Assembly: GCA_021272315.1 (NCBI GenBank)
Contig: JAJSLI010000056.1
Location: 1 to 36,381 of the forward strand
Origin: Methylacidiphilales bacterium
GTDB lineage: Bacteria; Verrucomicrobiota; Verrucomicrobiia; Methylacidiphilales; UBA1321
Direction of reading: 5' to 3'
DNA: 36,381 bases
Under the pieces are notes generated by a model. It was not told the origin of the DNA. It did no database searches and saw nothing but the letters and a program-made list of their open reading frames with translations. Of this stretch, positions 1-7,565 are shown one piece after another (the first letter of the stretch is position 1; the number at the start of each line of letters is the position of its first letter). The position numbers and the translations under genes were made by a program.

Positions 1-240
1 CTCATCGTCCTTGCCGCCGTTCCTCTCGTCATCATCGGCAACCTCGTCCGCATCATCATGCTCACTCTCGGCACCATTCATTTCGGAGCCAATTTCGCCC
101 TCGGCGTCAATGACCATCCCTCTTGGTTTCATGAAGGCGCCGGCTATGTCGTTTATCTCGTCGATCTCGCCGGCCTGGCCGGGTTTGGCTGGCTGTTGAA
201 CCGCTTTACGCCCGACGCGGCGGAGAATTCCCGCTCATGA
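1..240 (+). CDS. Exosortase, C-terminal part (partial)
   Basis: This reading frame is open from the first base and ends in TGA at 238-240. It encodes the last 79 residues of an integral membrane cysteine protease/transpeptidase that recognises PEP-CTERM tails in the inner membrane. The family's catalytic Arg lies in the NLVRI motif (residues 14-18 of the fragment) and the catalytic His in WFHEGAGYVVY. Both are visible here, each next to a hydrophobic helix. The catalytic Cys would lie upstream, outside the window. The stop codon overlaps the ATG of the EpsI gene (ATGA), so the two are translationally coupled. The PEP-CTERM protein at 12348-17795 is a likely substrate. The exosortase subtype cannot be assigned from this fragment. 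Confidence 0.85.
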   Translation, partial: LIVLAAVPLVIIGNLVRIIMLTLGTIHFGANFALGVNDHPSWFHEGAGYVVYLVDLAGLAGFGWLLNRFTPDAAENSRS

Positions 241-992
241 GTCCGGCAACGTCGCTGACTGCCATCAATCCGCGCAAGGGCCTTATCGTTCTCGGCCTCG
301 CCCTGTGCACAATCACCGCCTGCTGGTTTATCCCGCCGGAACAACCCGGCAATGAAACCGGCGTCGTCATGAACTTGCCCGACCGGGTTGGCCCCCTTAA
401 GGCCTTCCCTGAAAAGGTCTCCCAGGCGGAACTGGCCATCCTTCCGTCGGACACCACCTTTGCCCGAAATACCTACGGTTACCCCACGTCCCCCTGGCTC
501 GACCGGATTCTCTGCTCCATCGTCTTGAGCGGACGCGAGAAACGAAGCATTCACCGCCCCGAACGCTGCCTCCCCGGCCAAGGCTGGACCATTCGCGACA
601 GCAAGGTCATTCCCGTTGCACTCGACTCCGGCCATCCCCTCTCCGTCACGGCCCTGCTGCTCGACCGCCCGGTCAACATCGCCAACGGACGCACCGCCAG
701 CCTCCAATGCTATTACCTCTACTGGTATGTCGGCAAAAATGCCTCCACGCCCTACAGCTTCGAGCGCGTTTTGCTCACCAACTGGGACCTCGTCCGCTAC
801 CGCCTCAACCAACGCTGGGCCTACGTCATTGTCTCCGCTTACATCACCCAGGGTTTCCAGCCCAACGGACGCGATCCGGAACAGACCCTCGAATTGCTCA
901 AGCAATTCATCCGCGCCAGCGTCCCCAGCTTCGTGAAAAGCGAGATGCCCCCCGGCAGCATCCCGTCCGATGACGATACGGTGGGGCTTTAG
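237..992 (+). CDS. EpsI-type exosortase-associated protein
   Basis: This 251-residue protein has a single N-terminal hydrophobic segment (about residues 14-31), so it is probably anchored in the inner membrane with the rest in the periplasm. The motif HRPERCLPGQGW begins at His106 and includes Cys111. It matches the conserved H-x-P-E-x-C...GW signature of EpsI (DUF3485), which is encoded beside, or fused to, exosortases in exopolysaccharide-linked loci. Its biochemical role is not established. The ATG overlaps the exosortase stop codon by four bases (ATGA), so the pair is an operon. The C-terminal tail, rich in Asp and Ser, carries no recognisable feature. Confidence 0.82.
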   Translation: MSPATSLTAINPRKGLIVLGLALCTITACWFIPPEQPGNETGVVMNLPDRVGPLKAFPEKVSQAELAILPSDTTFARNTYGYPTSPWLDRILCSIVLSGREKRSIHRPERCLPGQGWTIRDSKVIPVALDSGHPLSVTALLLDRPVNIANGRTASLQCYYLYWYVGKNASTPYSFERVLLTNWDLVRYRLNQRWAYVIVSAYITQGFQPNGRDPEQTLELLKQFIRASVPSFVKSEMPPGSIPSDDDTVGL

Positions 993-1056
993 CAAACACC
1001 GATTTTAGCTTTTCAGTTGCGCCACCAGCGGCAATTCTTTGCCTGTAGTCCCAAAT

Positions 1057-3294
1057 ATGAAGCTGCTCCTTCATGCCATTCTTCTGGGACTGACTTGCTG
1101 GCTCCCACTCCTAGCCGATAACTTAAAACCGGTGGTCGACGGTCCAGAAGGCCAGCGTGCTTTTACCGATCTGGCGGCTATCTACGCAAAAGGGCCGTCG
1201 GCTACATTTGAGGCCCCAATGGAACTGACTGATCTCAATGGTTCTGATGCTGAAAAGGCGCAAAACGCAGGTGCGTATATCCTCGCCTTGTTCGATCAAT
1301 CATGGGCTGACGAGACAAATGGCCGTGCCGCATGGCGAGCCCTTCCTTTTTGGGGCGGAGGTTCGGATAACCCGGCTCGCACCTATCGTGGACAACTCGC
1401 GGATGCTTTCGGCAAGTCTGCCTCTTCTCTCGCCGCATTGCCCGCTGCCCTCTGGTTGATCGAGCATGACTTGGTGGAAGACAACATTGGTTCCGGTGGC
1501 CAGGTTCTCTCCCGCATTCATGGCGCTGATGCAGATGCCGCAATCGGGACTATTCTACAAGAACAGCATCCAAGTCAGCAGGTTCTCATCATGGCACTCA
1601 ACGAAGCCGCCGCCCGCCACTTGCTGAAGGACAAGAATAGTGTGGTCGCCTTGGAACAATCGTACCGCTCTGCCGTACGGGATGCAGCCCAAAAGGCCGC
1701 CCTCCAGTTGGGTGAACCGCACACGCAGGAATATGATCGCTCAGCGCCTTTTTCACCGCGAATGGTTGAGTTTCTCAAAACGAATTCCGAACGTCTTCTG
1801 ACTCCAGTTCCCGAAAAAGCAACATGGCAACAAGAGGAGGCTGGTTCCTCTGAGCAGCTGCAAGGTTGGATGCTTGAACAAAGTAGCTTCACCTTCTCAA
1901 TGCTCGATTGGTTTGCCCAGGAACATCACTTTTTAAAGTATTTCAACCATTGTCGCCCGAGTTCGCTCCAAACTGCGGCGGAGGATCTGATTGCACGCCG
2001 AGCGGAAATCGTAGCCCTACAAGCCTCTGCGAAAGACAACGAAGGTGATTCGCAGAAGGCCCGAGAAAAATTGGGAACTCTTTCCCGCTATGGCACATTG
2101 TCTTCTCAATTCGAACCCGGCTTCATTTCTCTGCCGGAAATCACCGCGGCCATCTGGTGCTGGCAGCGTGGTGATTTGTACCACTGCAGGCGCATTCTTG
2201 ATGCCTGCTACAGTTCAGCCGATGACGACCGCTGGCTTGATTTGGCGGCCAGAGACTATCTTGGAAACATTTACCATCAGGAAATGGTGGAAGAATTCTG
2301 CGACGATGAAGATGATGCGACGACGCTACGTCTGGCCAATCACCTCTCCAAACCGATCTTCGACGGCTATAATTATCAGGACCGCGCCAAGGAATTGGCC
2401 GCGCAACTAACACACAAAGATAACCAAAATGATGTTAGTTTGCCGTCTCTCCCCGTCTGGTCAGTTTTGCAGTTTTTCCTCACACGCGATCAACAAATCA
2501 CCTATCTAGCCAAACGTCTCAAGCTTTTGCACACCGAGCAGGACATGCAACCCGGGGATGTCTACTACGACTCGTCCATGCCTTATAATCTAACTGCTAT
2601 TTACTGTATTAACCCTTATCTAGAGCTGAAACGGATGGGCTTGGTGAACCATGACTTCGTGGCGCTGGCCCCGTTCACCGCTGACCGTGACTATATGCGG
2701 ACCTACAGCTACTTTCGCGACTTTCATCCCAGTCGCAATCTTCACCGGGTCTGCTGGGCCGTACAGAAACTTGTGAACGAAACTGCAATCCCACCTGCTC
2801 CACCTCAAACTTTTGATCAGGTAATCAATCAAACCATGAAGGAGTTGAATGGAGCGGTGATGCCAAAAAATGAAATTCTTTCCCGCGCCTCCGATGGATC
2901 GGTTTATTTCACTGCCAAGCCGGACGGGGATGTTGTGCAGGAATTCAGGTCTTGGGCCCAGGCTCAACCTGCACGGGGATTTTGGGCCTCTTGGTGGCAG
3001 ACGCCCACCGCCTTACTCATCAGTTTTTTGATACTCAGGGGTTACCTGAAGAGGCATTTGTTCAATAAGCTACCTCTCAAGTCCCTGATTTTTATCTTTT
3101 TCCTCATCTCAGTAATGACATCAATCTTTTATCCTTATTTTGGCAAACCTGCTTTTTTGAATGATCTTTCCGATCTCACCAATGAAGTCGCAAAAATCTT
3201 TTGCTGGGTTTTTGTTGTCCGAATAGCTCTGCGAATTTATAGAGCCCTGCAGCCGATTGTGTCCCCGTTAATTGGGAAAACGCGGCAGGCTTAA
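1057..3294 (+). CDS. Hypothetical membrane-anchored exported protein
   Basis: I do not recognise this 745-residue protein. I chose the ATG at 1057 over the in-frame TTG at 1039 because it opens a good signal peptide (MKLLLHAILLGLTCWLPLLA). The middle is a long, mostly helical and soluble stretch, presumably periplasmic, with no catalytic motif I can name. A Cys-rich patch (IWCWQRGDLYHCRRILDAC) lies near residues 370-390. The last 110 residues hold two or three hydrophobic segments (ALLISFLILRGYL, LIFIFFLISVMTSIF, IFCWVFVVRIAL) and end in a short basic tail. Base composition and codon choice look visibly more AT-rich than the flanking exosortase and glycan genes, which may point to separate ancestry. 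It sits between EpsI and a convergent glycan cluster. Confidence 0.75.
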   Translation: MKLLLHAILLGLTCWLPLLADNLKPVVDGPEGQRAFTDLAAIYAKGPSATFEAPMELTDLNGSDAEKAQNAGAYILALFDQSWADETNGRAAWRALPFWGGGSDNPARTYRGQLADAFGKSASSLAALPAALWLIEHDLVEDNIGSGGQVLSRIHGADADAAIGTILQEQHPSQQVLIMALNEAAARHLLKDKNSVVALEQSYRSAVRDAAQKAALQLGEPHTQEYDRSAPFSPRMVEFLKTNSERLLTPVPEKATWQQEEAGSSEQLQGWMLEQSSFTFSMLDWFAQEHHFLKYFNHCRPSSLQTAAEDLIARRAEIVALQASAKDNEGDSQKAREKLGTLSRYGTLSSQFEPGFISLPEITAAIWCWQRGDLYHCRRILDACYSSADDDRWLDLAARDYLGNIYHQEMVEEFCDDEDDATTLRLANHLSKPIFDGYNYQDRAKELAAQLTHKDNQNDVSLPSLPVWSVLQFFLTRDQQITYLAKRLKLLHTEQDMQPGDVYYDSSMPYNLTAIYCINPYLELKRMGLVNHDFVALAPFTADRDYMRTYSYFRDFHPSRNLHRVCWAVQKLVNETAIPPAPPQTFDQVINQTMKELNGAVMPKNEILSRASDGSVYFTAKPDGDVVQEFRSWAQAQPARGFWASWWQTPTALLISFLILRGYLKRHLFNKLPLKSLIFIFFLISVMTSIFYPYFGKPAFLNDLSDLTNEVAKIFCWVFVVRIALRIYRALQPIVSPLIGKTRQA

Positions 3295-3316
3295 CATTTC
3301 GTTATTCGGACCGCCC

Positions 3317-3335
3317 AAAGCGCAAGGTGCGCTTT
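3317..3335. terminator. Hairpin between convergent genes
   Basis: This is a perfect 8-bp stem, AAAGCGCA and TGCGCTTT, with a 3-base loop. It lies 22 bp after the stop of the 745-residue protein and 14 bp beyond the stop of the convergent WecG-like gene. No clear T-run follows on either strand, so a bidirectional intrinsic terminator is plausible but not certain. Confidence 0.4.
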
Positions 3336-3349
3336 GTTCAAAAGGCTTC

Positions 3350-4126
3350 CTACTTTTCTTCCAGCGTGTAACGGCGCAGACCCGTCAGCTGGAGAAAGAC
3401 GCGCCCGATGAAAAGCGGATTGTTCTTGAGATAACGCTTCCAGAGACGCCCCGGTTCCTGGACCAGCCGGTAAAGCCACTCGAAACCACAGCGCTGCATC
3501 CAGCGCGGCGCCTGCCGCACCCGCCCGCTCAACAAATCGAACGCCGCCCCGACCCCAATCATCAGCGTCGTGTCGAGCTGCGATACTATTCCCGCCATGA
3601 ACACCTCCTGCTTCGGCGTGCTCAGGCCCACCCAGATGATGTCCGGCTTTTTTTCCGCCACCAACGCGCGAAGCTCCCCCGTTTCCTGCTCGTTGAGTGG
3701 ACGAAACGGAGGTGTATGGGTCCCGGTCACGATCAGTTTCGGGAAACGGCTTTGCAGCGAAGCCGCCAGTTGTTCCGCCGCGCCCGCCGCGCCACCATAG
3801 AAAAAATGGCGCCAGTTCGCCTGTTCCGAAACGCGGCAGACCTCGAGCATAAGATCGGGCCCGTAAACGCGGTCCATCTCCCGCGCTCCCTGCCACCGCC
3901 CCATCCACACCATGGGCATGCCGTCGGGCGTATTCAACAGCGCCCGGTTCAAGATCGCGCGAAAGGCCGGATCGTCCTGCGCTTCCGAAACGCCGTGCAC
4001 GCCGGTCACACAGATATAGCCCTTCGCGCGCGTCCGTATCGCCTCCCCGATCGCGGCCACCGCTTTGGGAAGATTCAACGGGTGTATCCCCACCCCGAGA
4101 ACATTGATGCGGTCTGTCATGGTCAT
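3350..4126 (-). CDS. WecG/TagA/CpsF family glycosyltransferase
   Basis: This 258-residue protein has the full length of the WecG/TagA/CpsF (GT26) family. The family transfers a sugar such as an N-acetylmannosaminyl residue onto a lipid-linked acceptor at the inner membrane during polysaccharide synthesis. Visible hallmarks are NTPDGMPMVW (Asp68 is the family's proposed catalytic position), FFYGGAAGAAEQLA in the nucleotide-sugar-binding part, WVGLSTPKQEVFM and GVGAAFDLLSG. The C-terminus is basic and amphipathic, as expected for a membrane-associated enzyme. It is the last gene of a minus-strand glycan cluster, 31 bp after the family 2 glycosyltransferase. The exact donor and acceptor cannot be read from sequence. 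Confidence 0.9.
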   Translation of the reverse strand: MTMTDRINVLGVGIHPLNLPKAVAAIGEAIRTRAKGYICVTGVHGVSEAQDDPAFRAILNRALLNTPDGMPMVWMGRWQGAREMDRVYGPDLMLEVCRVSEQANWRHFFYGGAAGAAEQLAASLQSRFPKLIVTGTHTPPFRPLNEQETGELRALVAEKKPDIIWVGLSTPKQEVFMAGIVSQLDTTLMIGVGAAFDLLSGRVRQAPRWMQRCGFEWLYRLVQEPGRLWKRYLKNNPLFIGRVFLQLTGLRRYTLEEK

Positions 4127-4157
4127 GCCGGGAAAGAGTTTAGAATTTATCTCATAA

Positions 4158-5069
4158 TTAGCGAGAAGCCCGTTGCGGCGGGCGGCCCGTGATGGCCTGC
4201 ATCGCGGTCGGCAGTTTTCGCCAGGCTTCGTACTGCGTCCGGGTCAGCCGTTCTTTTTGTCCGCGCGGCCACGTGAAACAAGCCGCCAGCGCCTCGAACC
4301 ATCCCTCGATCAAGGCCAGCCGGTGGCGCCCCAGTTCGCGATTCCTGACCATGATGCCCGGCAGGGTCTTCGCCGCGCGAATCCAGCGGGCGGGAAACGG
4401 AAAGTACCACAGGATGAACAGCGTTTCGTTGCGCGCGAATCGCCGGGCCCGCCACGCCGCCATCCGTACCATCGGCGATTGGTTGTGCCGGACGACGACC
4501 TGCGGAAAGGCCTCGATCCCGTAACCGCGCTGCATGGCCCGCAGGCAAAACTCCGCCTCCTCCGTATAGAACTCGAACCGCTCCTCGTAACCGCCCAGCT
4601 CAAGAAAGACCTCCCGCTTGACCAAATTTGCGCAACCGATGAAATCGCGCACCGGAAAGGGACTTTCCGAGGCGAAATTTTCCGGCGGCGTTTCGCCCCC
4701 GAAAATCACCCGCAGCGCCAACGCGGCTGTTTTCGGGTTCTCCAGCAGTCGGGTGGCGGCCGCCTCGAGATTACCCGCCACTGGAAACGAATCGTCATCC
4801 AATCCCAGAATAAGTGGCGTGGACAGGAGCCGGGCGATGCGGTTTCTCTGGATCATGATGCCGAGCGACGATTCCGTCCTCTCGAACCGCACCCACGGAA
4901 ATTCCCCGCGCAGCCGGGCCGGCACCGTCTCCGCCGAACCGTCGTCGACCACCACCGTCTCCAGCCCAACCAGCCCCTCGTCCCGAAGACGGCCCAGCGT
5001 AGCCGCCAGATCATCCCAACGGTCCTTCGTTGTAATGCCGATGCCGATCGCGCGCGTTGCTGGAATCAT
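4158..5069 (-). CDS. Family 2 glycosyltransferase
   Basis: This is a soluble or peripheral GT-A glycosyltransferase of about 303 residues that adds a sugar in cell-surface glycan synthesis. The N-terminus GIGITTKDRWDDLAATL is the typical GT2 first strand and helix. ETVVVDDGS binds the nucleotide, GLDDDS is the metal-binding DxD motif, and FYTEEAEFCLRA supplies the acidic catalytic-base region (ED/EE position). I chose the ATG at 5069, though an in-frame ATG at 5102 adds 11 residues that do not look like the family's start. The start codon overlaps the stop of a 16-codon GYF_2-like remnant (ATGA). It is probably co-transcribed with the WecG-like gene downstream. Sugar specificity is unknown. 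Confidence 0.88.
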   Translation of the reverse strand: MIPATRAIGIGITTKDRWDDLAATLGRLRDEGLVGLETVVVDDGSAETVPARLRGEFPWVRFERTESSLGIMIQRNRIARLLSTPLILGLDDDSFPVAGNLEAAATRLLENPKTAALALRVIFGGETPPENFASESPFPVRDFIGCANLVKREVFLELGGYEERFEFYTEEAEFCLRAMQRGYGIEAFPQVVVRHNQSPMVRMAAWRARRFARNETLFILWYFPFPARWIRAAKTLPGIMVRNRELGRHRLALIEGWFEALAACFTWPRGQKERLTRTQYEAWRKLPTAMQAITGRPPQRASR

Positions 5070-5116
5070 GGATAAGGCCCCACTTGGGCTTCGTTGATCC
5101 ATAGAAAAAAGTTCAT
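5066..5116 (-). pseudogene. 16-codon remnant of a GYF_2 (DUF4339) domain
   Basis: The reading frame ATG...TGA encodes MNFFLWINEAQVGPYP. This closely resembles the first strand of GYF_2 domains, which typically begin with a short M, an aromatic-W strand and a Q-x-GPY turn. The frame stops exactly where the domain should continue, at an ATGA overlap with the glycosyltransferase start. It is either the stump of a truncated gene or a short coupling leader for the glycosyltransferase. The match covers few residues, so the call is tentative. Confidence 0.4.
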
Positions 5117-5198
5117 CGCTGTCTCAGGCTCCGGTGAGACCGTGTATGACAGAACCGCTTCAAGAATCAAGCTTGCGGCCCGTCCAAGATACAGGGGA

Positions 5199-5450
5199 TC
5201 AATGCTGGCGAAACAGGCGCGACTGTGGCCGCGGCCCGGGCTTGACGAATTGATCCAGGCGCTGCCATTCCTTCGTTCCCTCGCGCCGGCAATAATCGGT
5301 GGGGAACAACAAGCCGCCCGCGTACAATTTCCGGACTTCCGGTTCGAGCCATTCGCCGAGATAGGCGGCATCCCGGTAGATGGTCAGCTTTTGTCCGGAG
5401 CAAACTTTGTTGGCCGGCGTCTGCAGAAAACGTTTGGAGGCATCTTCCAT
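5199..5450 (-). CDS. Small GYF_2 (DUF4339) domain protein
   Basis: This 83-residue protein consists mainly of a GYF_2-like domain: LTIYRDAAYLGEWLEPEVRKL, AGGLLFPTDYCRREGTKEWQRLDQF at about residues 22-70. The pattern strand, G-turn, E-V-R-x-L helix, G-x-L-x-P-T-D, then E-W-x-x-L matches this adaptor-like domain, which is common in Verrucomicrobiota and Planctomycetota. It usually occurs at the end of membrane proteins and is thought to mediate protein contacts. Here it stands alone with no membrane segment. It starts at an ATG preceded by a G-rich stretch, lies between the HldD-like epimerase and the glycosyltransferase, and ends in an Arg-rich tail. It may be a fragment of a larger lost gene. 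Confidence 0.6.
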   Translation of the reverse strand: MEDASKRFLQTPANKVCSGQKLTIYRDAAYLGEWLEPEVRKLYAGGLLFPTDYCRREGTKEWQRLDQFVKPGPRPQSRLFRQH

Positions 5451-5523
5451 ACCAACCCCAAGAGTGGGTCTGAGGGTGAAAGGTTACACTTTTTGCCCGC
5501 GGACCCGCCTTTTTAAACGGGTT

Positions 5524-6450
5524 CTAAACAAGAAACCCGCTGGCGGCGTAGTCGTCAATTCCCTTTTCGAGGGTGTATTTGGGCGTGTAGCGAAGCGCGC
5601 GCGTGGTCAGCGTGAGGTCGGCCTCGGTGTGGGGCTGGTAATGGGCGTGGGGATTGTCAATGTACTCGGGCTGCCACGAAGTGTTGAGGACGCGGTTGAG
5701 ATTGGCGACGATGTCGTTGAAGGAGCGCGGGACGCCGCTGCCCGCGTTGTAAATTCCCGAAACGCGCGCCCGCGAAGCGAGGATGGTGCAGTTGACGATG
5801 TCTTTGACATAGACGAAGTCGCGCAGTTGCTCGCCGAACTTGAAAATCCGGGGCGCCTGGCCGCGCCGAATCTGCTGCGCGAGCTGGAGAATCATGCTGG
5901 CGGCGGCGCCTTTATGGGCTTCGCGCGGGCCGTAGACGTTGAAATAGCGGAGGCCGACGACGATCTGCTTCGGATTTTCACGCGCCCAGCGACGGGCGAG
6001 ATTGTCGAGCTGGACCTTGGAAAAGGCGTAGGCGTTCGCGGGTTTCGGTGGCTGCTCGATTTTGTTCACGCCGGCGGCGACGCCATAGACGGCGGCGGAC
6101 GACGCGTAGACGAACCGCGCCTTGCGGCCCTCGAAATAATTGAGGAGATTGCGCCACGACTCGACGTTGTCGCGGACCTGGCGGAGTTGGTCGTGGTCGG
6201 TGGTGTCGGTGATGGAGGCAAGATGGAAAACGAGGTCGATCTTGCGGCCGCCGAAGTAGTGCTTGAGGTCGAGCTGGGCGAGGTCGCCGGCGATGAGGTC
6301 GCCCTTGAAGCCCTCGAGGTTCCCGAAGTGGCCCGAGCGGAAATCGTCGACGACGGTGAGGTCGGCTTCAGGATGGCGCTTGGCCACTTCGCGAACGAGG
6401 TTCGAGCCAACAAACCCGGCGCCGCCCGTGATGACGATGTGCTTGAACAC
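5524..6450 (-). CDS. ADP-L-glycero-D-manno-heptose-6-epimerase-like (HldD family)
   Basis: This 308-residue short-chain dehydrogenase/reductase-type epimerase most resembles HldD, which converts ADP-D-glycero- to ADP-L-glycero-D-manno-heptose for lipopolysaccharide core. The NADP-binding motif GGAGFVGSN is at residues 9-17. The catalytic pair Tyr141 and Lys145 (YAFSK) follows SSAAVYG, and GLRYFNVYGPREAHKG carries Lys180, matching the HldD substrate-binding loop and third catalytic residue. The C-terminal half (FRDFVYVKDI-like block, then SGIYNAGSG) also follows HldD order. The only available start is GTG, four codons after an in-frame TAA. It is followed on the same strand by the GYF_2 and glycosyltransferase genes. 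A related nucleotide-sugar epimerase activity cannot be excluded. Confidence 0.85.
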   Translation of the reverse strand: MFKHIVITGGAGFVGSNLVREVAKRHPEADLTVVDDFRSGHFGNLEGFKGDLIAGDLAQLDLKHYFGGRKIDLVFHLASITDTTDHDQLRQVRDNVESWRNLLNYFEGRKARFVYASSAAVYGVAAGVNKIEQPPKPANAYAFSKVQLDNLARRWARENPKQIVVGLRYFNVYGPREAHKGAAASMILQLAQQIRRGQAPRIFKFGEQLRDFVYVKDIVNCTILASRARVSGIYNAGSGVPRSFNDIVANLNRVLNTSWQPEYIDNPHAHYQPHTEADLTLTTRALRYTPKYTLEKGIDDYAASGFLV

Positions 6451-6509
6451 CCTCCCAGCTTACATAAGCGGCAAATTCTGGAAATACCTCTTTCACAAGA
6501 GGCAGGAAG

Positions 6510-6986
6510 TCACCTGCTGATATCGCGCTGGGTAAGGAGCTTGAACTGGTTGGCGGAGAGGACGGACGCGGCGCACTCGCGGTCCTCGACATGGAGGGCG
6601 AGGGCGGCCTTGCCGCGCGGACGGGTGAGGAGCGAGTAGGCCGAATGGATGTTGCATTCGGCCTGGAGCAGGGCGGTGAGGACGGCTTTGAGATCGGCGG
6701 CGCTGCTGGAGAGCTCGACCACGACGAGGGTGACCTCGGTGAAGGCAAGCGCGTGTTCCTGAAAGATGGCGCGTGCCTTGTCGGGATCGTCGACGACGAG
6801 GCGGACGATGGCGGCGTCGGCGGTGTCGAGGATGCTCAGGGCGACAACATGCACCTGATGCTGCGAAAACATTTTCACAATGTCGTGGAGGCGTCCGACC
6901 TTGTTCTCCATGAAAACGGAGAACTGCTTGACCTCCTCTTTCTGGGGGCTCTTGGCGGTTTTGAGTTCGGTCGATTCCAAATCCAT
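6510..6986 (-). CDS. Double ACT-domain protein
   Basis: This 158-residue cytoplasmic protein is built almost entirely of two ACT-like ligand-binding domains. The first (about residues 20-85) begins KQFSVFMENKVGRLHDIVKMF, and the second (about 88-155) begins VTLVVVELSSSAADLKAVLTAL. The spacing of the glycine/arginine loop and the long first helix is typical of ACT domains that bind amino acids and control metabolic enzymes. No catalytic domain is attached, so it is probably a stand-alone regulator. I chose the ATG at 6986; the frame stays open further upstream to 7145, but that part is Arg-rich and unlike the family. It lies 59 bp upstream of the HldD-like gene on the same strand and may be transcribed with it. 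Confidence 0.72.
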   Translation of the reverse strand: MDLESTELKTAKSPQKEEVKQFSVFMENKVGRLHDIVKMFSQHQVHVVALSILDTADAAIVRLVVDDPDKARAIFQEHALAFTEVTLVVVELSSSAADLKAVLTALLQAECNIHSAYSLLTRPRGKAALALHVEDRECAASVLSANQFKLLTQRDISR

Positions 6987-7070
6987 AAAAAACGGCACGC
7001 GCCGATGGAAGCGCACCCACCACAACCTAGGGTCTGTTTTCAAATAGGGCAAGGCCGCGCGGGTCCTGGG

Positions 7071-7126
7071 GTCCTGGCGGACGGAAGTGTTTCTTTCTGG
7101 CGAAGCGTTACTGCCGTCCGCAGGAC
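7071..7126. repeat. Long imperfect inverted repeat in a divergent intergenic region
   Basis: The arms GTCCTGGCGGACGG (7071-7084) and CCGTCCGCAGGAC (7114-7126) are complementary over 13 bp with one bulged base and enclose a 29-base loop. The site lies between the ACT gene (-) and the small gene at 7178 (+). A 17-bp word containing the right arm (7111-7127) recurs in reverse complement at 19428-19444, so this looks like part of a dispersed palindromic element. Confidence 0.6.
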
Positions 7127-7177
7127 CGCGGAATTGAGTGGCCACTCCGCCCGGGTTGTGGCCTGATTAAGGCGGTT

Positions 7178-7513
7178 ATGCCCGCCGATCCGCCTCTTTC
7201 CGACCGGAAATCGCAGACGCCCAAGGCGCTGAGCCTGGTGGCGCGGCAGCAGCTTTTGCTGATCAACGGCGTGCTGGACGAGGTGGCGCGCAATTATCTG
7301 GCGCGGCTGCACCGCGAGATCAACGAACTGATCCGCTGCCTGGAAAAAAAGCAGACGGGGGCCGGATTCTCCCGCCGGGAATCCAAGGACCTGCGCGACA
7401 TGCTTAAGCGGATTTCGGATCTGCAGATCGATCCGGAGCGGGGCCGGCGCAAGGATCTCAAAAAAATCGACGCGTTGATCGGCGAGCTGCAATCGACCGT
7501 CGAGAGGTGGTAA
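7178..7513 (+). CDS. Hypothetical small helical protein
   Basis: I do not recognise this 111-residue protein. It is charged, apparently all-helical and coiled-coil-prone: LINGVLDEVARNYLARLHREINELIRCLEKK at about residues 28-58, then KDLRDMLKRI and KKIDALIGELQSTVERW. It has no signal peptide or membrane segment. It starts at the first ATG after a divergent intergenic region with a strong inverted repeat. It lies 52 bp upstream of the Ppx/GppA gene on the same strand, so it may belong to that operon and act with the phosphatase. Codon use is like its neighbours, which supports a real gene. Confidence 0.6.
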   Translation: MPADPPLSDRKSQTPKALSLVARQQLLLINGVLDEVARNYLARLHREINELIRCLEKKQTGAGFSRRESKDLRDMLKRISDLQIDPERGRRKDLKKIDALIGELQSTVERW

Positions 7514-7565
7514 GTCCGCGCGCGCCCCTGGCTAATTTTGAGATAGATTCCAGATAAGATTCACC

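Noticed and set aside
5341-6420. Possible tRNA T-loop words (GGTTCGAG)
   Set aside because: They lie inside protein genes, and no cloverleaf with matching acceptor and anticodon stems can be drawn around them.
5380-6639. A 419-codon plus-strand frame opposite the HldD-like gene
   Set aside because: HldD is diagnostic on the other strand, and this frame is Val/Glu/Asp-rich filler.
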